Positions 8,863-17,833 of a stretch of 64,000 bases of DNA are shown here, in pieces (position 1 is the stretch's first letter; each line of letters opens with the position of its first letter). Source of the stretch: Gammaproteobacteria bacterium (GTDB lineage Bacteria > Pseudomonadota > Gammaproteobacteria > Steroidobacterales > Foliamicaceae); the NCBI GenBank assembly GCA_009845905.1, contig VXYS01000003.1:62001-126000 (forward strand), given 5' to 3'. The translations under genes were made by a program, and so were the position numbers. Under the pieces are notes generated by a model, which was not told the origin of the DNA, did no database searches, and saw nothing but the letters and a program-made list of their open reading frames with translations.

Positions 8863-8951
8863 CCCCGGGCGGGAGGGCGTCCCGCCCTCGGGGAAGGCGA
8901 GACGCCGCGAGGGTCATGCCCTCGCTCCCAGGGAGGGCGCTGGAAGCGGGA
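8863..8951. repeat. Palindrome-rich convergent intergenic region with REP-like copy 1
   Basis: This lies between the convergent receptor and oxidoreductase genes. It holds a strong GC hairpin at the left (GGCGGGA...TCCCGCC). At 8908-8932 it holds the palindrome CGAGGG-N5-CCCTCG followed by CTCCCAGG. The same palindrome with the same foot recurs at 21997-22023 and, reversed, at 51550-51576. It may act as a two-way terminator or mRNA 3' stabiliser. Confidence 0.6.
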
Positions 8952-10310
8952 TCAGGCTTTCCTGAACCGCCAGCCGTACTGCATGCGGCCGTAGAAGTTG
9001 AACCACTTTTTCGCTTCGGGGTCTTCGAAGGGGTAGTCGGCGCCGAGTTGCCTGGCCGCGATCAGGCCGGTCACGAAGCAGGTTTCCTGGCTGTTGATCA
9101 GCGTGTGGGCGCCGCAGTGCCAGCTTCGCCGCTTGCCTTGGATGAAGCGGAACAACTGGATCAGAACGGCGATGTGGCGCACGTCGTGGACGACGTGCTG
9201 GAACCACCACCTTTTGACGATCTTGCTTTCGTCGATCGGGCTGATCGCGTTGTAGGTCACCAGGCAGGGCTTGTCCGAGCGTTTCGCCCAGGGCTGCTGG
9301 TTGTGCATGATGTAGGTGATTTCGTAGTTGTCGGGGCGCGCGCCGTACTGCTCGATGTGGTTGCTGCGCGTGGCCAGCGCCTCCACGTCGCTGTCGGGCA
9401 GGACCGACGCGTCCGAATGCACGACGGTGTGGTTGTGCAGTTCGCTCTCGTAACGTATCGACGAGAGGATCGAGTTTTCCAGGTAGGTCGGGGCGTCCAG
9501 AATCATCAGCGTCTGGTTCGCATTACAGGCGAAGACCACGTCGTCGAACTTCTCCGTCTCGCCGTTTTCGTCCTCGACCAGGACGTGCGAGAGGCGCCGG
9601 TACACCTTCCGGACCGGCCGGTTCAGGTAAATTTTGTCCTTGAATCCGCCTGAAAGCGCCTCGTAGATGCGCCGCGTGCCCTGGTCCCAGGTCTTCATCG
9701 GCGTCGCGGCCTCGATATCGAAGAACTGCAGGTAGCGGGAGAACAGCGACGCGGGCATGTCGAACACGTTCGTCGCCATCAGGAAGTTGACGAACATGGG
9801 CTTCAGGATCTTGTAGCGGAAGTCGCCCGAGAACCGGCCCCAGTTGAGCACCGTGCCCATGCTGACGTAGTTGAACGGGTTCAGCAGGTTGAGCAGCCTG
9901 GACCGGGTGTTGTTGACCCGGCCGAACCAGTGCAGACGCTTCAAGAGCTTCTGGAACTTCTCGATTTCCGGCTGCAGCTCGCGGCGGACGTCGGAGTCGA
10001 AATCGTGCGCATAGACGCCGCCGCGATACCTGACGCTGTAGCTGAACCGGGTGTCGATCAGGTCGATGCCGTATTGCTGCATGACCAGCAGGATGTGTTG
10101 GTAAACGGAGGGGATCAGCGCGGTGACGGAGATGTCGAACGGAATCGAGCTGCCGTCGTCCTGCGGCATGTCGGCGGTAATGGCGTTGCCGCCCAGCCGG
10201 GCCTGCGCTTCGTAGAGCCGGAAATCGAACCGGTCGGGATGCCGGCTGAGCGCCCACGCGGCTCCCAGCCCCGAGACTCCCCCGCCGATGATGGCAATCC
10301 TTCTCGACAT
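8952..10310 (-). CDS. FAD/NAD-dependent oxidoreductase, COG2907-like amine-oxidase fold
   Basis: The 452-residue cytoplasmic protein starts RRIAIIGGGVSGLGAAWAL, the Rossmann dinucleotide site, followed by the acid of LYEAQARLGGNA. A second FAD-contact part appears at FDDVVFACNA, and the C-terminal FAD motif region is near CFVTGLIAA. The build matches predicted NAD/FAD-binding proteins of COG2907, often found with lipid-modifying genes, though none of those partners is here. It is the last gene of the amidohydrolase/Opp block, 21 bases after the thioesterase. The substrate is unknown. Confidence 0.85.
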   Translation of the reverse strand: MSRRIAIIGGGVSGLGAAWALSRHPDRFDFRLYEAQARLGGNAITADMPQDDGSSIPFDISVTALIPSVYQHILLVMQQYGIDLIDTRFSYSVRYRGGVYAHDFDSDVRRELQPEIEKFQKLLKRLHWFGRVNNTRSRLLNLLNPFNYVSMGTVLNWGRFSGDFRYKILKPMFVNFLMATNVFDMPASLFSRYLQFFDIEAATPMKTWDQGTRRIYEALSGGFKDKIYLNRPVRKVYRRLSHVLVEDENGETEKFDDVVFACNANQTLMILDAPTYLENSILSSIRYESELHNHTVVHSDASVLPDSDVEALATRSNHIEQYGARPDNYEITYIMHNQQPWAKRSDKPCLVTYNAISPIDESKIVKRWWFQHVVHDVRHIAVLIQLFRFIQGKRRSWHCGAHTLINSQETCFVTGLIAARQLGADYPFEDPEAKKWFNFYGRMQYGWRFRKA

Positions 10311-10331
10311 CCCCCCGCCTGCGTGTTCGAC

Positions 10332-10751
10332 CTATTTTTCCGTTGAAGCCGCGACGACGGTGCCCTGGGCAACCGCGCAAAGCGTTTCCCCGCCGTCGCC
10401 GGACACCGCGAAGACCTTGCCCTGGCACACGGCCTGGCGCTTGCTCAGGGCCGTCGTGCGCGCGCGTGCGATCAGCCGGCCGCCCACGGCGGGCCGGACG
10501 AAGTTGATCTTGAATTCCGCCATCAGCGCGTCGTCGCCGAGCGCAAGGCCGCCCGCGAAGGCCATCGCATTGTCGGCCAGGTAGCTGATGACGCCACCGT
10601 GGGCGAAGCCGTGCTGCTGGGTCAGCTCATCGGTGATCGCCAGGGCGATTTCCGCGCTGTCGGGCCCGACCGATTCCAGCGAGGCCCCCAAATGCCTGGT
10701 GAAGGGCTGCGAGTCGAAGATCTGCCGGGCGAGCGTCTCCAGAGTGCTCAT
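10332..10751 (-). CDS. PaaI-type hotdog-fold thioesterase
   Basis: The 139-residue product has the hotdog thioesterase pattern QQHGFAHGGVISYLADNAMA, with HGG and the Asp on the central helix, then EFKINFVRPAVGGRL. Members split acyl- or aryl-CoA esters. It lies 18 bases after oppF and 21 before the FAD oxidoreductase on the same strand, so it probably belongs to the same transcript. A catabolic role on the imported compound is inferred only from this context. Confidence 0.88.
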   Translation of the reverse strand: MSTLETLARQIFDSQPFTRHLGASLESVGPDSAEIALAITDELTQQHGFAHGGVISYLADNAMAFAGGLALGDDALMAEFKINFVRPAVGGRLIARARTTALSKRQAVCQGKVFAVSGDGGETLCAVAQGTVVAASTEK

Positions 10752-10769
10752 GGCGCGCCATCTTATCCG

Positions 10770-11770
10770 CTACTGACGCGGCTGGGCATGCGCATCGCGC
10801 CAGTGATGGCAGGCGACGCGATGCGAGGCCGAGACGTTCTCGCGGGGTGGCCGCTTCAGCGCGCATTCGGGCGTGGCGATCGGGCAGCGCGTTCGGAAAA
10901 CGCAGCCCGACGGCGGGTCCAGCGCCGAGGGGATTTCGCCGGGCAGGCCGCCGGCCATGTCGAGCGGGCCGCGGTCGGGGTCGGCCTCGGGGATCGCGTC
11001 GATCAAAGCCCGGCTGTAGGGGTGCCGGGGGTTTTCGAACAGCTCGTCACGCGGGGCGATTTCCATGAGCCGGCCGAGATACAGCACCAACACGCGGTGC
11101 GACATGTAGCGCAGCACCGACAGGTCGTGGCTGATGAAAAGGATCGCGATGCCGGTCTCGCGCTGCAGCCGGCGGAGCAGGTTGCAGATCTGCGCCTGTA
11201 TGGACACGTCGAGCGCGCTGACCGGTTCGTCGCAGACCAGCAGCTTCGGCCCCGTGATCATGGCGCGCGCAATGCTGATGCGCTGGCATTGGCCGGAGCT
11301 GAACTCGTTGGGATAGCGGCCGGTCATTTCGGGTCGCAGGCCCACCCGTTCGAACATGTCCGCTACCGTAGCCTGGCGCTCCTGCGCGGACATGTCCGCC
11401 GCATGCACGCGCAGCGGCTCGGCGACGATCTCGCCGACCGGCATGCGCGGATTCAGGGCCGACAGCGGATCCTGAAACACGATCTGCAGTTCGCTGCGCA
11501 GTTTCATCAGCGTCCTGGCGTCGGTACACGCCAGGTCCACGCCGCGCCAGAGAACGCGTCCCGCCGCCGGCGGGACCAGTTGCAGGATCGCCTTGCCGAG
11601 CGAAGTCTTGCCGCAGCCCGTCTCGCCGACGATTCCCAGCGTTTCGCCTTCCGAAAGCTCGAAGCTGATGTCATGGACCGCTCGTAGCGTGCTGGCACTC
11701 GAACCGAACACGCCGGCGCGGCGTTGCTCGTAGTCAACGCAAAGCGACCGGACGCTGAGCAGCGGCGCCG

Positions 11771-11774
<4 letters not shown>
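10770..11774 (-). CDS. oppF: Peptide-type ABC importer ATP-binding subunit (OppF/DppF)
   Basis: The 334-residue protein has Walker A GETGCGKTS, Q-loop VFQDPLSALNPRM, Walker B LLVCDEPVSALD and the switch His in FISHDLS. The C-terminal oligopeptide/dipeptide extension has a cysteine set (CVFRTRCPIATPEC), as in OppD/OppF proteins. The signature motif reads FSSGQCQR, where LSGGQ is usual. The ATG at 11774 overlaps the oppD stop by four bases; the longer open frame upstream is a shadow. It pairs with OppD to drive import at the inner membrane. Confidence 0.93.
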
Positions 11775-12736
<962 letters not shown>

Positions 12737-12745
12737 TCCCTGGCG

Positions 12746-13651
12746 CTAGCGGTGGGAGGGGTCGAGGGCGTCGCGCAGCCCGTCGCCGATGAAGTTGAAG
12801 CAGAACATCGTGATGGCCAGAAACGTCGCCGGAAACAGGATCAGCCAGGGGGCCGTGTCGAGTTGGCCGACCGCCTGCGATATCAGCAGGCCCCAGCTGG
12901 TCAGCGGTTCCTGCACGCCCAGCCCGATGAAGCTCAGATAGCTCTCGATCAGGATATTGGTGGGGATCAGCAGCGTCACGTATACGACCACCGGGCCGAC
13001 CACGTTCGGAATGATGTAGCGGCGCAGAATGGCTGGTTTCGACAGCCCTATCGCGACGGCCGACTCGACGTACTCCTTGGCCTTCACGCTCAGGGTCTGG
13101 CCGCGCACGATGCGCGAGAGCGTCAGCCATTCGACCGCGCCGATGGCGATGAAGATCAGGAAGATGTTGCGGCCGAACACGGTCACCAGGATGATGATGA
13201 AGAACAACAGCGGCAGCGAATACAGGATGTCGACAAAGCGCATCATGAACCCGTCGGTGCGCCCGCCCGTGAACCCGGCGACGGCGCCGTAGCCTACGCC
13301 GATGCCCAGAGCGACCAGCGTCGTCATCAGCCCGATCGTCAACGATATGCGCCCGCCGTAGAACACCCGCACGAACTGGTCGCGGCCGTTGGCGTCGGTG
13401 CCGAACCAATGCCAGTTCTCGAAACTCGGCGGCAGCAGGATGTTCTCCCAGGACGCGTCCTCGACCGCGTGCGGCCAGAATGCCGGGACCAGGACCGACG
13501 TAAGCGCGATGACCAGCAGCACGCCGATGCTGATCATCGCGGCGCGATTGCGCCGGAAACGACGCCCGGCCTGGCGCCAGAGCGAGCCGGACAGCTCGCC
13601 GCTCGCCGCCCGCCGCAGGGCCGGCGACCGCAATAGCCCGCCGGTGCTCAC
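12746..13651 (-). CDS. oppC: Peptide-type ABC importer permease (OppC/DppC)
   Basis: The 301-residue membrane protein has a long N-terminal part and a first helix at ISIGVLLVIALTSVLVPAFW. It then has the DppC-type core with the EAA-loop region EYVESAVAIGLSKPAILRRY and an end matching FNFIGDGLRDALDPS, a hallmark of OppC/DppC. Five or six membrane spans are visible. It forms the channel with OppB, whose stop overlaps this start by four bases. Confidence 0.93.
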   Translation of the reverse strand: MSTGGLLRSPALRRAASGELSGSLWRQAGRRFRRNRAAMISIGVLLVIALTSVLVPAFWPHAVEDASWENILLPPSFENWHWFGTDANGRDQFVRVFYGGRISLTIGLMTTLVALGIGVGYGAVAGFTGGRTDGFMMRFVDILYSLPLLFFIIILVTVFGRNIFLIFIAIGAVEWLTLSRIVRGQTLSVKAKEYVESAVAIGLSKPAILRRYIIPNVVGPVVVYVTLLIPTNILIESYLSFIGLGVQEPLTSWGLLISQAVGQLDTAPWLILFPATFLAITMFCFNFIGDGLRDALDPSHR

Positions 13652-14589
13652 CGGTAGGTCCTCCGCACCCGCGGGTCCAGCGCCGCGTAGGCGAGGTCCG
13701 AAAGCAGGTTCAGCGCGATGATCAGCGTGCCGTAGACGATGACGATCCCCATGACCAGCGGGTAATCGCGGTTCAGCGCGCCCTGGATGAAGTAGCGCCC
13801 GACGCCCGGCAGGTCGAAGATCAGCTCGATGACCAGCGACCCGGTCATGATGCCGGCCAGTGCCGGTCCGAGGTAGCCGACCAGCGGGATCGCGGCCGAC
13901 TGCAGCACGTGGTTGATCACCACCTGGCGTTCCGGCAGCCCCTTGGCGCGGGCCGTGCGAACGAAGTTCGCGCGCAGGACCTCGAGCATTCCGCCGCGCA
14001 TCAGCCGGGCGATGATCGCGAGCTGCGGCAGCGCCAGCGCGATGACCGGCAGCACCATGTTGGCGGCCGCGCCGCCGTTCCAGCCGGCCACGGGCAGGAG
14101 TTTCAGATAGAGCCCGAAGAACAGCGCCAGGATCGGCGCGGTGACGAAGGAGGGGATGGCAATGCCGGTCATCGCCATCGTCATCGTGGCGTGGTCGAAT
14201 AGCCGGTTGTGCCGCAGCGCGGCGACGATCCCGCAGGTTCCGCCGAGCAGCAAGGCAACGAGCATCGCGGTGAAGCCGAGCTTCGCGCTGACCGGCAGTC
14301 CGATGGCGATGAGCTCGGTTACGTTGAAGTCCTCGTAGACCAGGGAGGGGCCGAAATCGCCCTGGAGCACGTTGGCGAGGTAGATCCGGTATTGCTCGAG
14401 CAGCGGCTGGTCGAGCCCGTAGGCGCGGTAGAGGTTCTCGAGCACTTCGGGATCGAGGTCCGCTTCGGTGTCGAAGGGCCCGCCGGGCGCCGCGCGCATC
14501 AGGAAGAACGATGCGGTCGCGATCGCGAGGAGTGTCGGGATCGCGACGGCGAGCCGCCTCAGCGTGTATGCGAGCATCCGCCGGAGCAT
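13648..14589 (-). CDS. oppB: Peptide-type ABC importer permease (OppB/DppB)
   Basis: The 313-residue membrane protein starts MLRRMLAYTLRRLAVAIPTL, the usual DppB start. It then has the conserved region LGLDQPLLEQY-like (YGLDQPLLEQYRIYL) and the EAA loop RANFVRTARAKGLPERQVV. It ends at DLAYAALDPRVR, the standard family C-terminus. A longer open frame reaches 14700 but runs through the inverted repeat at 14612-14731, so the ATG at 14589 (or MLAYTL at 14577) is the real start. The binding-protein gene lies upstream across that repeat. Confidence 0.93.
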   Translation of the reverse strand: MLRRMLAYTLRRLAVAIPTLLAIATASFFLMRAAPGGPFDTEADLDPEVLENLYRAYGLDQPLLEQYRIYLANVLQGDFGPSLVYEDFNVTELIAIGLPVSAKLGFTAMLVALLLGGTCGIVAALRHNRLFDHATMTMAMTGIAIPSFVTAPILALFFGLYLKLLPVAGWNGGAAANMVLPVIALALPQLAIIARLMRGGMLEVLRANFVRTARAKGLPERQVVINHVLQSAAIPLVGYLGPALAGIMTGSLVIELIFDLPGVGRYFIQGALNRDYPLVMGIVIVYGTLIIALNLLSDLAYAALDPRVRRTYR

Positions 14590-14611
14590 AGCAGGGACAT
14601 TCGGGGCTCGC

Positions 14612-14731
14612 CGTTCTTCGCCCCCCTTCCTTCCGGGAGACGCATTAATCCATCCATGGAGCTTGGTTCCGCTCTGACGGCAGTGCCGCCAGTGGCTCAC
14701 ACACTCCCGGAAGGAAGGGGGGCGAAGAACG
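14612..14731. repeat. Long hairpin element, copy A (28-bp perfect arms, 64-base loop)
   Basis: The left arm 14612-14639 and right arm 14704-14731 are perfect reverse complements over 28 bases. The inner arm part (TCCTTCCGGGAG) and most of the loop (ACGCATTAATCCATCCATGG and GGCTCACACA) recur in copy B at 29565. The outer 15 or so bases are unrelated to copy B yet pair within this copy. The loop holds a further small hairpin (CGGCAGTGCCG). It lies 3' of the binding-protein gene and 5' of oppB, a position that could favour higher binding-protein than permease output. Confidence 0.85.
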
Positions 14732-14772
14732 ACTTGGGCCGGCGCCCGCTGGGAGTTAGGGCGGCGCCCTGG

Positions 14773-16341
14773 CTACTGTTTTACGCGATAGAGGAAGCGG
14801 GTGGCGGTCATGCCGCGCGAGTTGGGCGTGTAGCCGCGGATGTCCGGCGCCACCAGGTTGCGGTGCACCATGAAATACATCGGCATGACGGGGAAGTCCG
14901 CCAGCGCCAGCGCTTCGGCCTCGCGATACGCCGCCAGGCGGGCGTCGGGGTCAAGCTGCGCCTCCGCCGCGGCGATCAGCCGGTCATACTCGGGATTCGA
15001 ATAACCGGAATAGTTGGTCGTGGCGCCGGACTCGAGAATGAAGAGAAACGTTTCGGGACTGTCGGTGGGGGAGAACCAGGTGAACCGCGCGGCAGTGTAG
15101 TCGCCCGTTCCCACCGAGCGGTAGAGCGTGCCGAAGTCGGTGAACAGCAGTTCCGTGTTGACGCCGATTTCACGCCAGATCGCCTGCAGCGCGATCGCAA
15201 GCCGGCGGTTTTCCTCCGGCGGTTCGTAGCGAAGTTCGAACGTCAGGGGCCGGTCCGGCCCGTAGCCCGCGGCTTCCAGCAGGGAACGCGCTTCCGCCAA
15301 TCGGTCGGGCATCGGCCGGTGGGCGTAATCCGGCACCGGGTTGTCGTAGTTGCTGACCACGGACGGCGTCATCGTGTAGGCGGGCGGAACGCCGACCACC
15401 ATGATCCGGTCCGCGATCTGCTCCCGGTCGACGCTGATCGTCAGCGCCCGGCGCACCCGCACGTCGTCGAAAGGCGGCTTGCGGTTATTGAAGGTGATGT
15501 AGCTGATGCCGAGCGCGGGCCAGATCTTGAGCTGGCCGGGCAGGTTTTCTTCGATCCACTCCAATCGGTCGGCCGGGAACGTGAGCAGAAATTCGAGATC
15601 GCCCGCCAGGTACCGGCGCATGGCCGTCTCCGCGTTGTTGGTCGGGAAGTACTGCACGGTCTCGATTTCAACTTCGTCGGCGCCGTAGAAGTACGGGTTT
15701 TTCTCCAGCTTCAGGTATGACTGCGGCACCCATTCGGCCAGGCGGTACGGTCCGGTGGTGACCAGGCGGCCGGGGCGCGACCAGCGGCGGCCGTGCTCTT
15801 CAATGACCGCCTGCGGCATCGCCGCCGCCGCAAAGTTGCTAAGCTTCTCCAGCAGGGTCGGGTCGGGCCGTTGCAGCTCGATGACGAACGTGCGCTCGTC
15901 CTCGGCGCGAACGCCGAGTTCGGTCGGATCGAGTTCCCCGCTCATGATGCGTCTGCCGTTCCGGATCGAATAGAAGAAAGACCCGAACCGCGTGCGGTTC
16001 CCGGGCGTCAGAAGCCGGCGCAGCGTGTAGACAAAGTCTTTCGCCGCGATCGGCGAGCCGTCGGACCACTTGAGGTTGTCGCGCAGATGGAAACGGTAGG
16101 TCAGGCCGTCCTCGCTGATCTCCCAGGATTCGGCGGCGCCGGGGATGAGCCGGCCGGCCGAATCGTAGGAGGTCAGCCCGGTGAAGAGATCGCGCATGAT
16201 CGTCGACGAGGCGCCGGACACGACCTGCGGATCGAGACTGTTCGGTTCGGCCACGGCGCCGCGCCGCAGCGTGTCGGCCGCGCCGCCGCCGGCCAGCAGC
16301 AGCGCCGCCGATGCGATCAGCAAGTCTCGGAAGGCGGGCAT
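14773..16341 (-). CDS. oppA: Peptide-type ABC importer substrate-binding protein (OppA/DppA, SBP family 5)
   Basis: The 522-residue protein has a signal peptide (LLIASAALLLAGGGAADTLR). The family 5 binding-protein pattern follows: EPNSLDPQVVSGASS, TYRFHLRDNLKWSDGSPI, AAKDFVYTLRRL, VTTGPYRL, and the late PVMPMYFMVHRNL. It captures peptides or peptide-like amides in the periplasm and passes them to OppBC. The ATG at 16341 is chosen because the longer frame runs back through the amidohydrolase gene in the wrong frame. It follows that amidohydrolase by eight bases; a long hairpin separates it from oppB. Confidence 0.93.
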   Translation of the reverse strand: MPAFRDLLIASAALLLAGGGAADTLRRGAVAEPNSLDPQVVSGASSTIMRDLFTGLTSYDSAGRLIPGAAESWEISEDGLTYRFHLRDNLKWSDGSPIAAKDFVYTLRRLLTPGNRTRFGSFFYSIRNGRRIMSGELDPTELGVRAEDERTFVIELQRPDPTLLEKLSNFAAAAMPQAVIEEHGRRWSRPGRLVTTGPYRLAEWVPQSYLKLEKNPYFYGADEVEIETVQYFPTNNAETAMRRYLAGDLEFLLTFPADRLEWIEENLPGQLKIWPALGISYITFNNRKPPFDDVRVRRALTISVDREQIADRIMVVGVPPAYTMTPSVVSNYDNPVPDYAHRPMPDRLAEARSLLEAAGYGPDRPLTFELRYEPPEENRRLAIALQAIWREIGVNTELLFTDFGTLYRSVGTGDYTAARFTWFSPTDSPETFLFILESGATTNYSGYSNPEYDRLIAAAEAQLDPDARLAAYREAEALALADFPVMPMYFMVHRNLVAPDIRGYTPNSRGMTATRFLYRVKQ

Positions 16342-16349
16342 CGGCCGGT

Positions 16350-17810
16350 TCACGCCGCAGCAGGCTGCACGTCGCTCGCCAGCAATTTCGCGACTTCTCC
16401 CTCCACGGCGGTACCGACGAAAAACTCGGGATCCATGCCAGCGAACAGGCGTGCGGGATTGTGGAACACGAAATCGGCGAAATCCTCGTCGCTCAGCAGG
16501 CCGTCTTCGACCAGTTCGTGCGCCTCCACGAGGACGCCGGCCATGTCGGTGACGTCCCAGTGGCCGAAGTCCGACGAGAACATCGCGTTCAGCTTGCGTC
16601 CGCCCGGCAGGACCCGCGTGTCGAATGCGGTCACGTTCATCCGGTCGTCCGCCTCGCAACCGTAGTAGAAGTTCGGCACCAGCCGGTCGAGCAGGTCTTC
16701 GACGCTGTTGACGTTGGCGGCCGCGAAGTCGTCGACGCCGTCGCGCTCCACCACGTTGCGCAGGATGGCGCCCTCGGGCAGGCGTCCCGACAGGACTTCG
16801 CCGCCATATTGCTCGAACAGCGACCCCATCAGCTCCCGGTCGATCCTGGCCGGGTTGAACTGTTCGATGGCCTCGGCGCTGCGTTTTTCCCAGCGCTCCT
16901 TCAGGTCGCAGACCAGGCTTGCGCCCCAGGCGACGCCGCACTCCAGGAACGCGAAATTGAGGTCCGGGAAACGGTGCGTCACGCCGCCGAAGAACAGCGC
17001 CTTGGCGAAGGCGTGGCCGGCGTCGGCGAAGTGCCCGGTCTGGTTGTACATGTAGTTGCTGATGGATCGGCGCATGTGCACGCCCTGTCCGACCGCGTGG
17101 GCGGTCACCGGGACCTTGAGGTCCATGCAGCGCTGCCAGAGCGGGTCGTAGTCGAAAATGCTGTCGATGGCCAGCGTGTCCACCCAGAACGCGTAGGGCC
17201 TCAGGTTCGGGTCTACTTCCTCGACCGCGCCGATCGGACGTTTCACGAGGTTGATGAACATCGGCACCTTGAAGTTCAGTTCTCCGAGCGCGAAATCCAG
17301 CTCCTCGATGGCTTCGTGGGGCGTGTGGCAGGGGATGACCGCCGCCGGCGTCAGGCGGTCCTCGAATCCCCGGTAGATGTCCGCCATCATCAGATTGTGG
17401 GCTCGGCAGGCCGCGCGGCGCACCTCGTCGTCGGCGATCTCGGGCAGCAGGAAACCGATCGTGGGATAGACCACGGCATAGTCGATTCCCATCTCGGGAA
17501 GCCGCTCGTGCATGAGCTTCGGCAGCATCGCGGTCGCGAGGTCGGTCGTGTTCTCGGCGGGCGCGGCCCAGAAGGCGGGACGGATGAGATTGTGGTGGCG
17601 GCGCTGGGCGTGGTCCATTTCATACCAGCTGCGATTGTTCTGGCGCCGGAGGCTCGTAAACATCTTCTCGGACATTTCCGGGCCGCCCACCTGCTTGATG
17701 TAGTCGAAAATCACCGGGAACAGTTCCACCATGTGCCCGTCCGTGTCGATGACGGGATGGTCAAGACGCTTGCGAAGCTCGCGTGACGGTGAGGACTTCG
17801 CTTTACCCAT
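16350..17810 (-). CDS. Amidohydrolase 2 family metal enzyme, paralog 1
   Basis: The 486-residue protein belongs to the amidohydrolase/ACMSD-like TIM-barrel group (COG2159). The first metal motif is DTDGHMVE near residues 22-29. A middle His lies in VTAHAVGQG, and the late conserved part is MFSSDFGHWD. Members hydrolyse or decarboxylate small cyclic and aromatic acids. It is a close relative of the next upstream gene, with long identical blocks such as LATAMLPKLMHERLPEMGID. No signal peptide is seen, so it acts in the cytoplasm. It lies directly upstream of the importer genes. Confidence 0.87.
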   Translation of the reverse strand: MGKAKSSPSRELRKRLDHPVIDTDGHMVELFPVIFDYIKQVGGPEMSEKMFTSLRRQNNRSWYEMDHAQRRHHNLIRPAFWAAPAENTTDLATAMLPKLMHERLPEMGIDYAVVYPTIGFLLPEIADDEVRRAACRAHNLMMADIYRGFEDRLTPAAVIPCHTPHEAIEELDFALGELNFKVPMFINLVKRPIGAVEEVDPNLRPYAFWVDTLAIDSIFDYDPLWQRCMDLKVPVTAHAVGQGVHMRRSISNYMYNQTGHFADAGHAFAKALFFGGVTHRFPDLNFAFLECGVAWGASLVCDLKERWEKRSAEAIEQFNPARIDRELMGSLFEQYGGEVLSGRLPEGAILRNVVERDGVDDFAAANVNSVEDLLDRLVPNFYYGCEADDRMNVTAFDTRVLPGGRKLNAMFSSDFGHWDVTDMAGVLVEAHELVEDGLLSDEDFADFVFHNPARLFAGMDPEFFVGTAVEGEVAKLLASDVQPAAA

Positions 17811-17833
17811 GACCGTTCCGCTTCTCCACCGGT

